Shown here one piece after another: positions 28,313 through 38,025 of a DNA stretch of 45,972 bases. The notes beneath the pieces were generated by a model. It searched no databases. It saw nothing but the letters and a program-made list of their open reading frames with translations, and had not been told where the DNA came from. How positions within the stretch are numbered: the stretch's first letter is position 1; each line of letters begins with the position of its first letter. The translations under genes were made by a program, and so were the position numbers. Origin of the DNA: a virus; IMG/VR virus record IMGVR_UViG_3300011114_000545, positions 1 to 45,972 of that record; one strand, given 5' to 3'.

Positions 28313-29997
28313 CGATCAAGTCCCCCACGACGCTCAAGACGTATTTTGAGACCGGCGACAAGCCGACTCAGGCGCAGTTCGGCGACCTGATCGACAGTTC
28401 CGTCACGCCGCTCAACGTCAAGCACTACGGCGCGACGGGCGATGGCGCGACGGACGACACGGTGGCCCTCCAGGCTGCCCTCGACGCAAGCAACTACGTC
28501 TACATCCCGATAGGGACGTACAAGACGACGGCCGCGATCACCTATAGCCGGACGCATCGCATCATCGGCGAGGGATGGGAAAACTCGATCATCCAGGCGG
28601 CACACTCCGGCAACATCCTTGCCCGAACGTCTGCGGGCACGTCGGGCCGTGGCATCTACATCGGCCACATCGGCCTGACCAAGATCGCATCGTCCGGGAC
28701 GGGCAACGGCCTAATGCTCGGCAGCATGAGGTCGTCTGTCGTGGACAGCGTGGAGGTCTCGCAGTGCGATATCGGCATGTTGTTCAAGACGGGCGGGGCG
28801 TCGTCCTATTCCTACTTCAATGAGTTCCGCAACACGGTGTCGTTTTCCAACACGACCAACGCCGTGAAGGTGGACGCGACATCGACGGATTATCCCAACG
28901 CCAACCTGTTCGTCGGCGGCGACTGGCGCGGCGGTACGATCACCTGCGATCTTGTAGAGGGCGCGGGTTGTCGTCTCATTGACACGTCGATTCAGGGTGC
29001 GACTGTGGACTGGCTGCGCCTCAAGTCGGGCGGTGTCGGAGGCGGCCCGACCGGAACGCAGATCATCGGCTGCCGTTTCGAGAACTCATCCAACAGTGAA
29101 CTTCTCGCGGGCGGCATCCGCGATGAAGTGGGCGGCACCATCATCATGGGCGGGTCGTCCACGAAGGGCCAGATCATTCCCTACCGCTCCGCCAGCGGCA
29201 GCGAAACCACCATCATCGGCCACAAGCACAACGGCTACATCGTCACCAACGATTGGGCGCTGGGCCTGAAGGACGGCGCGAGCCAGTTGGGCATCTATGG
29301 CGGCATCGGCCTTGTCCAGAATTACCTCAAGCGGTCGGACAACTTCACGTCCGGTTGGACCACCACCGGGACGTTCCCTGCTACGGGCGGGAAGGCTGAT
29401 CGCTTCGGATCGTCCGGTGCCACGCAAATCAGCGCAGCGTCAACCGCCCCGTACTACGAACTCACCGCTGCCGTCTCCGCTGCGAACAACACGCTCTGTT
29501 TCTCGCTCTGGATGCGCGCCGACGTTGACGGCTACATGAAGCTCGTCCTGCGGGATCAGGGGTCTCCCACGGCACAGGAGGCCACCCGCACGGTCTGGGT
29601 GACGAACAAGTGGCGGCAGTTCTGGATATGGTACACGTTCACCTCCGGGACCGGGTTCGCCGTCGTTCGAATCCTTTCGGATGGCCTCGGGTTCGCTGAC
29701 ACCGTGGTGATTGACGGGGCGCAGTTGAACGACGGCAAGGAACCGGGTGTCAGCACCCGGACAGGTGCCAGTGAGATCACGACCTCCGCCAAGCAGATGG
29801 TCCTTGGCGTTGACGTGTCCGGCGGCAGGATTCCCGGCAACTTCGGCTTCGGCGGCCTCATCACGCACGTCTCTGCGGGCGTCCCGACTGACACCGGGTA
29901 TGAGTCCACCGGCTCCGGTCACATCGTCGTGGATAGTTCCAACAACCGTCTTTATGTCCGCGTCGGCTCGACGTGGAAGTACGCGGCGCTCACCTGA
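28309..29997 (+). CDS. Tailspike with pectate-lyase-like beta-helix
   Basis: This 562-residue protein has an N-terminal anchor (about 1-32), the Pectate_lyase_3 entry signature LNVKHYGATGDGATDDTVAL (about 35-54), a right-handed beta-helix body (about 55-330) and a C-terminal beta-sandwich resembling a CBM4/9 carbohydrate-binding module (LKRSDNFTSGWTTTGTF, CFSLWMRADVDGYMKL). Such spikes bind and often cleave surface polysaccharide. The anchor is shared with the fibre gene at 30345, so both seem to attach to the same site on the particle. Confidence 0.82.
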   Translation: MTIKSPTTLKTYFETGDKPTQAQFGDLIDSSVTPLNVKHYGATGDGATDDTVALQAALDASNYVYIPIGTYKTTAAITYSRTHRIIGEGWENSIIQAAHSGNILARTSAGTSGRGIYIGHIGLTKIASSGTGNGLMLGSMRSSVVDSVEVSQCDIGMLFKTGGASSYSYFNEFRNTVSFSNTTNAVKVDATSTDYPNANLFVGGDWRGGTITCDLVEGAGCRLIDTSIQGATVDWLRLKSGGVGGGPTGTQIIGCRFENSSNSELLAGGIRDEVGGTIIMGGSSTKGQIIPYRSASGSETTIIGHKHNGYIVTNDWALGLKDGASQLGIYGGIGLVQNYLKRSDNFTSGWTTTGTFPATGGKADRFGSSGATQISAASTAPYYELTAAVSAANNTLCFSLWMRADVDGYMKLVLRDQGSPTAQEATRTVWVTNKWRQFWIWYTFTSGTGFAVVRILSDGLGFADTVVIDGAQLNDGKEPGVSTRTGASEITTSAKQMVLGVDVSGGRIPGNFGFGGLITHVSAGVPTDTGYESTGSGHIVVDSSNNRLYVRVGSTWKYAALT

Positions 29998-30338
29998 TGC
30001 CCATTCGCAACACTCACCGCATCGGCGATTACCTGATGGTGGACGACGATTCCGGCGAGGTCCGGTATCGTTCGCAACTCAAGAAGCGATGGGATGGCGC
30101 ATGGGTTCAGCGCAAGTCGTGGGAAACCCGGCAGCCGCAGGAGTTCGTTCGCCCCGGCACCGATCCGCATCCTCCGTCTGAGGTCAGGTCTGACGGCTTC
30201 ACCACACAAGCCTGTTCGACCATCGGCATCTTCATCGGCGCGACCACCGTTCCCGTCCCGTCCAACGGCGCGGCGGCGCACCTGTTCGACCCTGGCGTCG
30301 GCTCGATGGAAATCGGCTGCACCTTCTATGTCCGGTAG
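29997..30338 (+). CDS. Small virion protein
   Basis: This 113-residue protein begins MPIRNTHRIGDYLMVDDDSG, with a later beta-rich half (ACSTIGIFIGATTVPVPSNG). The early segment resembles phage proteins placed beside tail fibres. TGATG overlap with the spike gene. Function unknown. Confidence 0.6.
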   Translation: MPIRNTHRIGDYLMVDDDSGEVRYRSQLKKRWDGAWVQRKSWETRQPQEFVRPGTDPHPPSEVRSDGFTTQACSTIGIFIGATTVPVPSNGAAAHLFDPGVGSMEIGCTFYVR

Positions 30339-30344
30339 GCACAC

Positions 30345-30863
30345 ATGACCATTGCATCGCGCGTCACCATCAAGGCCGATTTCGAGAACGGGGACCGTCC
30401 CCAGGCGTCCGACTACGCGGACTGGATCGACTCGTTCCTCCATCTCAGCGACAGCACGGCGCAGTCTGTCACGTCGCCCCTGACGCTGGGCACGGTGGGC
30501 ATCACCACCGTCTCCGCACAGACGGGCTCCATCCTTGACCTGACGGCATCTGCCGCCTCGATCACGGGCAAGCTCGATGCCGCGACGGTATCGGCACAGG
30601 CGATCAACGGCAGCGCCGCGAATTTCTCCACCGTGTCTGCGCAGGCATTCACGGGTTCGGCCGCCAACTTCTCCACCGTGAGCGCCCAGCGGGTCAACGG
30701 CTCGGCGGCGACGTTCCTGGCCATCGTCTCGGCGGGGACGGTCCATGCGAACACGCTGATCATCGGGGCGGAGACGACCGCATCCACGTCCGCCATTCCG
30801 TCACGTTTCGTCAGGGTGACGGTTTCGGGCACCCAATACTGGCTCCCTCTGTATCAGGTCTAA
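30345..30863 (+). CDS. Short tail fibre with triplicated repeat
   Basis: This 172-residue protein shares its N-terminal anchor with the tailspike (MTI-S--T-K--FE-GD-P, then an ID pair). The shaft holds repeats of VSAQ-x-x-(N/T)GSAANFSTVSAQ type (about residues 82-122), typical of trimeric fibre shafts. The end (RFVRVTVSGTQYWLPLYQV) is a short tip. It could be a second receptor-binding fibre or a trimmed chaperone-type fibre. Confidence 0.7.
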   Translation: MTIASRVTIKADFENGDRPQASDYADWIDSFLHLSDSTAQSVTSPLTLGTVGITTVSAQTGSILDLTASAASITGKLDAATVSAQAINGSAANFSTVSAQAFTGSAANFSTVSAQRVNGSAATFLAIVSAGTVHANTLIIGAETTASTSAIPSRFVRVTVSGTQYWLPLYQV

Positions 30864-30866
30864 TCC

Positions 30867-31556
30867 ATGACAGCAGCCAACCGCATGACGGCTCTCGGTG
30901 TCGTCAACGAGGTACAGCGCAAGCTCGGCCTCGACCCCACGACCGACTTCAGCGGCAAACAGTCGCGGATGCTGATGCAGCTTCTGAACGAGGTGCTGGC
31001 CGAGTGCCACGACTACGGCAACTGGCCGCAGTACTACGAAGAGGTCACGGTCACCGCGTCGTCGTCCGTCAGGCAGTATTCCGTCCGCGTGTCGGGGCGG
31101 GAGATCCACAATCTCATCGAGGTTTCGTTCAACAACGCCGCCGGTGAATTGCAGAACCGGACCGTGGAGGAAATCCGCCGCCTTCGCAGGACGGGATCGT
31201 CCACGGGGCGACCGTCTCAGTATTGCCTCATCGACACTGACGCATCGGGCAACCCTCGGATCGAGGTCTATCCCCAGCCCGGCACGACACAGAACAACCA
31301 GACGTTCAACATCGCGGTCTATGTGCGCGAGCCACTGTTGACGACCAGCGACACGGCGAAGGAACTCAAGTTCCCCGGCAACCTTCTCGTGGCGGGCCTC
31401 TACGCCAAGGCCATGCTGGACGAGAGCGGTGGCGAGCAGTCGACGCAGTTTCAGACGGCTTACGCGGAATACCAGAGGATGACCCGTGAGGCGCAGAACC
31501 GTTTCGTCGGCGATACCGAGGACGTGTTCCGTATCAATCCGGGGGGGCGTCGTTGA
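30867..31556 (+). CDS. Head-tail adaptor, P22 gp4-like
   Basis: This 229-residue helical protein (VVNEVQRKLGLDPTTDFSGK, LMQLLNEVLAECHDYGNWPQ) with a central beta region matches the adaptor or tail-accessory proteins that bind the portal ring in short-tailed phages. Its position directly before the stabilisation protein supports the call. Confidence 0.7.
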   Translation: MTAANRMTALGVVNEVQRKLGLDPTTDFSGKQSRMLMQLLNEVLAECHDYGNWPQYYEEVTVTASSSVRQYSVRVSGREIHNLIEVSFNNAAGELQNRTVEEIRRLRRTGSSTGRPSQYCLIDTDASGNPRIEVYPQPGTTQNNQTFNIAVYVREPLLTTSDTAKELKFPGNLLVAGLYAKAMLDESGGEQSTQFQTAYAEYQRMTREAQNRFVGDTEDVFRINPGGRR

Positions 31557-33589
31557 CCACGTTTGAAATCACCTACGACATCGCCCCCAAGGGCGTCGCA
31601 ACCTCGTTCACCGAGAGCGAGATTCCGCCGTCCTACGCCGGGCGGTTCCGTAATCGGTACATCAACCGTGCTGGCGGTGCGTCGAAACGTGAAGGCATCC
31701 AGCAGCTTGGCGCAACGGTGACGGGTACGCCCAATCTTACCGGGATGCACGAATGGATCGACAAGATCGGCGCGGCGACGCTCTATGCCTCGGGTGCGGG
31801 GAATATCTATTCCTACAACGGATCGACCTACACGCTCGTTCACTCGTTCGCCTCGACGGGCCGCATCCGCTCGACGCAGTTCGGCAATTACCTGATGTTC
31901 TGGAACGGTGTGGACCGCAACGTCTACACGAAGGACGGCACGACGTTCCACGAACTGATTGCCCTGATGCGGTCGGGCAAGGTCACGTCCGGTTCCAACG
32001 CGAACGTCGTGAAGGACGCCAGCGTGACGGACTGGACGGCAGGCACTCCTGTCACGATCAACGATCTGGTCTACTATCCCGGCCTTGACGCCTATGGCCT
32101 CGTCACAGCCGTCTCCGCGTCCGGTCTGGCTACAACGGCGGTATCTGCCGCCGCGACGGGTTTGGGCCACTCCACGGCCGCCGTGAGTGCTGCCGAGCGG
32201 TATCAGATCATCGACCTTGTGGAACTCAACATCATCTCGGATGGCACCACGGACGACAACGTGGCAATCGCGGGAACGGGCACGTCCACGACGGTCATTG
32301 CCGTCTCGGGCGTGACGTTCTCGGGTACCGAGATCAGGGTTGGCGATTTCGTCAGCAACACCACCCGCGCGGCGGTGACGGATGTCACAAGCGTCTCGGC
32401 AAACATTAACGTCTCGACGGTCGCAGGGCAGGTCGCGGGTGACAGCCTCGTGTTCCTGAAGTCGGCCATGCCGATCTCGACGTGGATACATACGCACTTC
32501 GGACGGGCCTATCACATCGACGCCCGCGACCAGCGCAAGGTTCGCATTTCGGCCATTGACGACCCGCAGGACATGAGTTCGTCCACGGGGACTATTGACA
32601 GCATCACCTTTGCCACGGGGTCGTTGCAGGGCAAGGGCGACATCCTCCTGACGCTCGATTCCTTCCAGCGTTATTTCGTGATGGCGGGCGAGTCGCAGGT
32701 TTACATCTACGCGGGGACCGACCCCATCGGCACCACGCCGGATTTCGAGCCGGTGTCCCTGATGCCGCAGGGGTGTGTGTCCGCTGACGGGCTTCTGAAC
32801 ATCGGCAACGCGCTCCTGTTCGTATCGCGCGACGGCATCCAGGCAATCATGCAATCGCAGTCGGAGACGCAGCTTCAGCGCGAGGGATTGACGGGGCAGA
32901 TCAATGAAACGCTTCGCGACGAACTCGACAACGCGGCGGCGGCGGACATCCAGTTGTTCCACTACCGTCAGAGGTCGTGGGTTATCCTGAAAGTGGGATC
33001 TCAGTTCCACGTCATCAACTACGCCTCGATGCAGGAGGATTCCACGGCCCTGTTCGGTGCCATGTCCCTGACGGACTTCGACGGCAAGTTCTGTCGCCAG
33101 AACGCCTATCTCGCACGCAGGAACGATGACCTCGTATGCGCGGGCGGTGGGGGGAAGGTCTACATCTTCGACAAGGGCGATTATGCCGACGATGGCGAGG
33201 TCTATTCGACGGAATACCAGACGGGTTGGTTGACGATGGGCGGCGCGAGGAAGGACGGTCGCGAGCGCCCCGACGTGAACCAGAAGAAGCTGCTTTACAT
33301 GAAGCCGCTTTTCGAGGCGGGCGCTGCGATCACTTACAGCATTCGCGCCGAAGGTGGATACGACGCCGAGAGTACCGACACGGCCTCCGTTCCCGTCTCC
33401 GGCGGTACGCAGGCCGTGGGGCTGGCGACGATCCCGTTCACCATCGGAGGTTCGTCCGTCATCAACACGAAACTCCCGCTGCGGACGAATGGCGAGGTGC
33501 ATCGCATCACCGTCTCCACGCAGGACGATCTTGGGCCGGACACGCTGGGGCGGTACACGCTCTATGTGTCCCGCTCGGGCTTTAGATAA
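31553..33589 (+). CDS. Packaged-DNA stabilisation (P22 gp10-like) protein
   Basis: This 678-residue protein starts with a TTG (TTGA overlap). It is a long beta-rich chain with repeated strand units (TLYASGAGNIYSYNGSTYTL, NALLFVSRDGIQAIMQS, GGGKVYIFDKGDYAD), the pattern of the beta-propeller proteins that seal the P22 tail tube. The region about 200-300 is serine-, threonine- and alanine-rich and may be an inserted domain. The C-terminal domain is beta-sandwich-like (VHRITVSTQDDLGPDT). Confidence 0.75.
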   Translation: MTTFEITYDIAPKGVATSFTESEIPPSYAGRFRNRYINRAGGASKREGIQQLGATVTGTPNLTGMHEWIDKIGAATLYASGAGNIYSYNGSTYTLVHSFASTGRIRSTQFGNYLMFWNGVDRNVYTKDGTTFHELIALMRSGKVTSGSNANVVKDASVTDWTAGTPVTINDLVYYPGLDAYGLVTAVSASGLATTAVSAAATGLGHSTAAVSAAERYQIIDLVELNIISDGTTDDNVAIAGTGTSTTVIAVSGVTFSGTEIRVGDFVSNTTRAAVTDVTSVSANINVSTVAGQVAGDSLVFLKSAMPISTWIHTHFGRAYHIDARDQRKVRISAIDDPQDMSSSTGTIDSITFATGSLQGKGDILLTLDSFQRYFVMAGESQVYIYAGTDPIGTTPDFEPVSLMPQGCVSADGLLNIGNALLFVSRDGIQAIMQSQSETQLQREGLTGQINETLRDELDNAAAADIQLFHYRQRSWVILKVGSQFHVINYASMQEDSTALFGAMSLTDFDGKFCRQNAYLARRNDDLVCAGGGGKVYIFDKGDYADDGEVYSTEYQTGWLTMGGARKDGRERPDVNQKKLLYMKPLFEAGAAITYSIRAEGGYDAESTDTASVPVSGGTQAVGLATIPFTIGGSSVINTKLPLRTNGEVHRITVSTQDDLGPDTLGRYTLYVSRSGFR

Positions 33590-33599
33590 GGGTACGGAC

Positions 33600-34274
33600 A
33601 TGGCATTCGGATGGATGGACGCGGTTGCCCTCGCTGGCAACGTCATCGGCATCGCTCGCGATCTTCAGTCGCCGAAGAAACCCGAGGCGTTAGGCTATCT
33701 GGATCAGGCATCGAGGCGGTCTGCGGACATCGCCAAGGCATTGTCGCAGCCTGATCTCGGCAAATACTCGGGGCTGGTGGACGCGGAACAGAACGCCATC
33801 AACCGTGGCGCTGCGCGGGACATCTATGACCTGGCGAATGCCGACCGTGAGAGCCGGGTTCGATCCGCGTCGGGCGTCGGGATGTTCAACAGCGACCGCC
33901 GTGACGAGACGATCACGCGCGAGTTCATCCGCCAGCGCGAGGCGTCGAGGGATGCCGCGCGAACGAACGCCCGCACCTATCTGACTGCCGCACTGAACGC
34001 TAACAACATCGCAATCGGGGGTTACGGACAGGTCGCTGATATCCAGACCGGGCTGAACGATCAGTCGTACGATCGTCAGAGCCTCGGCTTGGAGCAGTTG
34101 ACACTGCTGGCCGACAACGCGGATCTCGACACAGCGGGTATCGGCAAGCTGCTCGCCTCCATCGGAGGCAACAGCAGCGGCGGGATGAAGCTGCTCAATG
34201 GCGCGCCCCCCTCCACCGGATCGTATGCAACATCCGGCGGTGCCCTGCGCCCCACCTTCGATGTGAGGTACTGA
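33600..34274 (+). CDS. Internal virion (ejection) protein, gp14-like
   Basis: This 224-residue protein has a hydrophobic N-terminus (WMDAVALAGNVIGIARDL) and long amphipathic helices (ITREFIRQREASRDAARTNA), resembling the first small ejection protein of short-tailed phages. AAGGG precedes the ATG. It begins a three-gene ejection block. Confidence 0.65.
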   Translation: MAFGWMDAVALAGNVIGIARDLQSPKKPEALGYLDQASRRSADIAKALSQPDLGKYSGLVDAEQNAINRGAARDIYDLANADRESRVRSASGVGMFNSDRRDETITREFIRQREASRDAARTNARTYLTAALNANNIAIGGYGQVADIQTGLNDQSYDRQSLGLEQLTLLADNADLDTAGIGKLLASIGGNSSGGMKLLNGAPPSTGSYATSGGALRPTFDVRY

Positions 34275-34277
34275 CAC

Positions 34278-35735
34278 ATGCCGATCACTGATCTTGTCCG
34301 CACCCCGGCGCAGAACCCCTATCAGAGCCGCCTTGTCGAGCTTCTCGACGGGATGCGCCAGCAGCAGCCGCTGTCGCTCATGGACATCGCCAGCATGGGC
34401 TTTCGTGCGTCACGCGAGGGCACGTCCCTTGGCGAGCAGATCGACAACCGCAATGCAATTCAGGCCGATCAGCAGCAGCAGGAGTTTTCCAACACGCTGG
34501 CGATGGCGCAGCAGATGGCGGATCAGGGCGACCCGAATGCAACCGGGGTTCTGGACTCATTCAAGTATTTCACGGACGGCATGGACGCTAACCAGCGGGC
34601 TACGGCTTGGGCCGCTCTTGAGGCGCTTCCCTACGACGTGAATGCGAGCAATGCCTACAGCGCGATTTCGCAGGTCCTTCGAGACAACAACCTCGGCGCG
34701 GCCCCTGCCGAAACGCCCGTGCAGTGGACCGTTGAAAACGGCGGCACGGTGGAGACGTGGGGTTACGAGGCTGACGGCAAGACGCCCAAGCTCATCGCGA
34801 CCTCGCCGAAATACAAGCCGGATGCGCCCGCTGGCCCGACCACGCCCAGCTTGCAGAACTTCACCAATCCCGAGACTGGCGCGACGATCACCATTGACAC
34901 GAATGACGCGGCGGCTGTGCAGCAGGTTACGTCGCAGGGCTTTGTCATGGCCGGGACCGCCGACATGCCGGGTGGAGGTGGCGGGGGGCCGTTCGAGGGC
35001 ACGGCTATGGACGCCCAGCTTATGAACTATCTGCTTGACCCTAACCATGATCCGGGGTCTGCGGAATATCTGGCGGCGTACAACAGCCTCGCCGCGCCTC
35101 GCGTTTCGTTTGATCCGCTCACCGGGCAAACGGTGACCATCAATCCGGACATGTCCGCATATCGCGCGCCATCCGGCGGAACAACTGTCACGCAGTCGGG
35201 CGATAGCGGCGGTATCAGCGTCGATCAGGTCACCGCTCCACGGTACACGCCGGATCAATTCACGGTGGCGACATTTGCCGAGCGCATCCATGACGCCAAT
35301 CAGATTATCTCCAATCTTGAACAGGCGGCTCTCAGCCAAGCCGATGCGTCACTTTCTGGTGTCCCGGTGGTTGGTAATTACCTGATCCCGGCTGAGTATC
35401 AGCAGGTTCTCCAGGCGCAGCAGGATTTCATCAACGCCTTGCTGCGTCGCGAGTCGGGCTCTGCCATCAGCGACGCCGAATTTGCCAACGCTCGCGCGCA
35501 GTATTTCCCGCAGCCCGGAGACAGTCCTGAAGTTCTGGCGCAAAAGAAGGCCAACCGCGACACCGTCATGCGTGGCCTCGCCCGCGCGAGTGGTGGCGCT
35601 TACACGCTCCCCACTGAATCGAGTGCGCCTCTCCCCGATGGCGTCCCGGCGGGCGCGGTGCGGATCGGCACGACACCCGAGGGCAAGGGTGTGTGGGCGG
35701 TCCCCGGCTCCAGCGAAGCGTATGTAGAAGACTGA
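34278..35735 (+). CDS. DNA ejection protein
   Basis: This 485-residue protein has a helical N-terminal half rich in Gln (IQADQQQQEFSNTLAMAQQM), a glycine-rich linker near residue 235, and a C-terminal domain (IPAEYQQVLQAQQDFINALL, RRESGSAISDAEFANARAQY, then FPQPGDSPEVLAQKKANR) that I recognise from phage DNA-injection proteins. It is expected to leave the head with the genome and help span the envelope. Confidence 0.75.
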   Translation: MPITDLVRTPAQNPYQSRLVELLDGMRQQQPLSLMDIASMGFRASREGTSLGEQIDNRNAIQADQQQQEFSNTLAMAQQMADQGDPNATGVLDSFKYFTDGMDANQRATAWAALEALPYDVNASNAYSAISQVLRDNNLGAAPAETPVQWTVENGGTVETWGYEADGKTPKLIATSPKYKPDAPAGPTTPSLQNFTNPETGATITIDTNDAAAVQQVTSQGFVMAGTADMPGGGGGGPFEGTAMDAQLMNYLLDPNHDPGSAEYLAAYNSLAAPRVSFDPLTGQTVTINPDMSAYRAPSGGTTVTQSGDSGGISVDQVTAPRYTPDQFTVATFAERIHDANQIISNLEQAALSQADASLSGVPVVGNYLIPAEYQQVLQAQQDFINALLRRESGSAISDAEFANARAQYFPQPGDSPEVLAQKKANRDTVMRGLARASGGAYTLPTESSAPLPDGVPAGAVRIGTTPEGKGVWAVPGSSEAYVED

Positions 35736-37843
35736 TGGCACAGAAAATCACCATGACCGAAGCGGCATCGCTTATCGGTGGTCCCGGCATGAGCCGGACG
35801 GAAACGACCGCCGCGCGCCAGGCTTCATTCGTCACGTCCCGCCCCACGGCGACACAGGTCCAGACGATCCCGCAGAACATCACCTATGACCCCAAGTGGA
35901 TCGACACGCATACAGGCGCGCCCATCGGCGTGAGGCAGCGGGTCGCGGCGGCGATGACGCCAGCGGACCGCCTCGCCACCATCCGGCAGTTCTACCCGGA
36001 TGCTGTCCCCTACGATGGCGACAACTTCGTGTTCTTCAACGCGTCAACGGGCCTGCCGACGCTCTACAACCCCAGCGGTATGGACGTGGGCGATATTCCG
36101 TCTGCCGAGCGTGAATTGGCGATGATGGCGGGTGGAACGATTGGAGCCATCGGCGGTGGCATTGCCGGCGCGCCCGCCCTTGGCGTTGGTGCGATTCCCG
36201 GTGCCATCGTTGGTGGCGGTACGGGTGCTGCTGCGGGCGGTGCCATGTACGACGAATATGCCAGCCTGCGATATGCCCCCGTGGACACCCGCACGACCGG
36301 CGAGAAGGTCGTGCAGACGGGCATGGACGCGCTTGCGGGCGCGGGTGGTGAGGCTCTCGGGCAAGCCGCCGTGGGCGTTCTTGGGAGGGCCGTGACGGGC
36401 CTGCGCAATCGTGGCAGCGGATTGAGCGCCGCCGACACGCTGGCGGCTTATGAGCGACAGGGCATCCCCCCGTCGTCCACGGGTGCGATCACGGGTGGGG
36501 CCACGTCTCAGCGGCTTGAGCAGTCGCTCGCATCCTATCCCCCATCCTCCGGGCCGATCTTCCGCGCCGCCGAAGGTCGCCTCGATGCAATCCGCAATCG
36601 CGTGACGGAACTCGGTGGCAGGTATCGTCAACCCGAAGCCACGGGCCGGGTGGTTCCTGCCGTGTACCAGACCGGCGGCGACGCGCTTCGTGAGGGCGGT
36701 CAACAGTTTCTGTCGGAATTCGAGCGACGTTCGGGCCAGCTTTACGACGCGCTCGACAGTCGGCTTCCCGATACGGCGATGGCGCTTTCCAACACGCGCG
36801 CTGCTCTTGGTGCGCCGGAGGCGATGTTCGCCACGGCCCCCGATCTTGGACGCGCCCTGACCAACCCGGCATTCCGGGAATTGTCCGATGCCCTCGACGC
36901 CGCAGGAGGCAGGCTGACATGGGATCAGGCCAAATACTGGCGCTCGTGGGTTGGCCGTCGCCTGTCGAGCCCGGTTGCATATCCGGGCATAGACCGCGCG
37001 GAATTGCAGGCGGTCTATGCCGGTCTCTCACGCGACATGGAGGCGTTTGCACAGCAGGCCGGACCGGATGCACTGAACGCATTCCGAAGGGCCAACGACT
37101 ACTTCCGAACTGGCATTGAAAGGGTGAACGGCGCGCTCGCCGATATCCTGAAACCGGATCAGGCGGGAGAGTCCATCTTCCGCACCGTCAAGGATTTGAC
37201 GCAGGCGGGTCGGGGTTCCGAGGACCTCACGAAGCTGTGGAACATCCGAACCTCCATGCCCGAAGAGTCATGGGACACCTTCGCATCTGCGTTCCTGAAC
37301 AACATGGGCGTGGCGAAGGCCGGGGCCGGAACCGAAGGCGACATGTTCAGCGCCAGCACGTTCCTCACGAATTGGAACAAGCTGTCCATCCCCGCTCGCA
37401 ATGCCATGTTCAGCGGGTCGCGCTATGCCGGTCTTCGTGAGGCTCTTGACGACCTCGTGCGGATCACCGGGGCCGAGCGGAATCTGGACCGCTTCGCCAA
37501 CAGATCCAACACGGCGGGCGGGTCGTTCGTCTCCGATGCCGTCATGTCGGCGCTCGGCATGGGCGGCGTCGCCGGAGGTGCGTTGGGATCGTCCACCGTG
37601 GCGGCCACGGCAGCGGGCATGATGTCACCGAGGCTGGTTGCCATGCTGATGACGAGCCCGCGTTTTGTCCGGTGGCTCGCCCAGGCACCACGCGCGCGGT
37701 CCCTGACAGCGGCGAGAGGCATGACGGATCAAACGGCCGGCTGGCTGGGCAGGCTTGTCACCATCGCCGAAGTCGAGCCTGACATCGCGCCCGCCGTCTA
37801 CCAGCTTCTCCAAGCCGTGCCCGCCACACAAACACCACAATAG
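35735..37843 (+). CDS. Large ejection protein with glycine-zipper membrane segment
   Basis: This 702-residue protein has a strong glycine-zipper hydrophobic stretch at about residues 130-171 (MMAGGTIGAIGGGIAGAPAL, GAIPGAIVGGGTGAAAGGAM), followed by long helical segments and a second hydrophobic Gly/Ala region near 620-650. No lytic transglycosylase motif is visible. It probably inserts into the host membrane during DNA entry. The gene ends the virion block and is followed by a promoter-like leader. Confidence 0.75.
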   Translation: MAQKITMTEAASLIGGPGMSRTETTAARQASFVTSRPTATQVQTIPQNITYDPKWIDTHTGAPIGVRQRVAAAMTPADRLATIRQFYPDAVPYDGDNFVFFNASTGLPTLYNPSGMDVGDIPSAERELAMMAGGTIGAIGGGIAGAPALGVGAIPGAIVGGGTGAAAGGAMYDEYASLRYAPVDTRTTGEKVVQTGMDALAGAGGEALGQAAVGVLGRAVTGLRNRGSGLSAADTLAAYERQGIPPSSTGAITGGATSQRLEQSLASYPPSSGPIFRAAEGRLDAIRNRVTELGGRYRQPEATGRVVPAVYQTGGDALREGGQQFLSEFERRSGQLYDALDSRLPDTAMALSNTRAALGAPEAMFATAPDLGRALTNPAFRELSDALDAAGGRLTWDQAKYWRSWVGRRLSSPVAYPGIDRAELQAVYAGLSRDMEAFAQQAGPDALNAFRRANDYFRTGIERVNGALADILKPDQAGESIFRTVKDLTQAGRGSEDLTKLWNIRTSMPEESWDTFASAFLNNMGVAKAGAGTEGDMFSASTFLTNWNKLSIPARNAMFSGSRYAGLREALDDLVRITGAERNLDRFANRSNTAGGSFVSDAVMSALGMGGVAGGALGSSTVAATAAGMMSPRLVAMLMTSPRFVRWLAQAPRARSLTAARGMTDQTAGWLGRLVTIAEVEPDIAPAVYQLLQAVPATQTPQ

Positions 37844-37844
37844 G

Positions 37845-37944
37845 TTGCGTGTAAGTCCCCAAACTGCTACAACATGAGGCGTCCGAGCGGAGTGGACTAG
37901 ACCCCGCCCGGACTGACCACAACCGACTTAGCCAGAGGTCCGTC
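37845..37944 (+). promoter_or_regulatory. Promoter and 77-nt leader, copy 1
   Basis: TTGCGT (37845-37850), 17 bases, then extended -10 TGC-TACAAC (37865-37873). The ATG at 37945 lies 77 bases after the first base of the -10. The leader contains a 10-bp near-perfect stem (37881-37890 with 37904-37913) and CTGACCACAAC (37913-37923). It closely resembles the element at 40477-40576. Confidence 0.55.
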
Positions 37945-38025
37945 ATGGCTGTCCCTCGTGTAGCAGAGGCCCCGACAGGGCCGCGACTGGAATCGTCTGG
38001 CCAGTTTTTCACGAGGCACACATGA
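37945..38025 (+). CDS. 26-residue basic micro-protein
   Basis: The frame MAVPRVAEAPTGPRLESSGQ ends FFTRHT and is ATGA-coupled to the secreted protein. AGAGGT lies upstream. It may be a translational-coupling leader or a real small phage protein. The ATG sits at the same distance from its promoter as the HNH gene start at 40577. Confidence 0.5.
   Translation: MAVPRVAEAPTGPRLESSGQFFTRHT

Noticed and set aside
31460-33652. 730-codon open frame on the minus strand
   Set aside because: It is the GC-driven shadow of the P22 gp10-like gene on the plus strand; its sequence is arginine-, histidine- and aspartate-rich without motifs, and no ribosome site fits.
37881-37913. tRNA-like or riboswitch fold in the leader
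   Set aside because: Only one stem is evident and no cloverleaf or known riboswitch core; kept as a leader hairpin.
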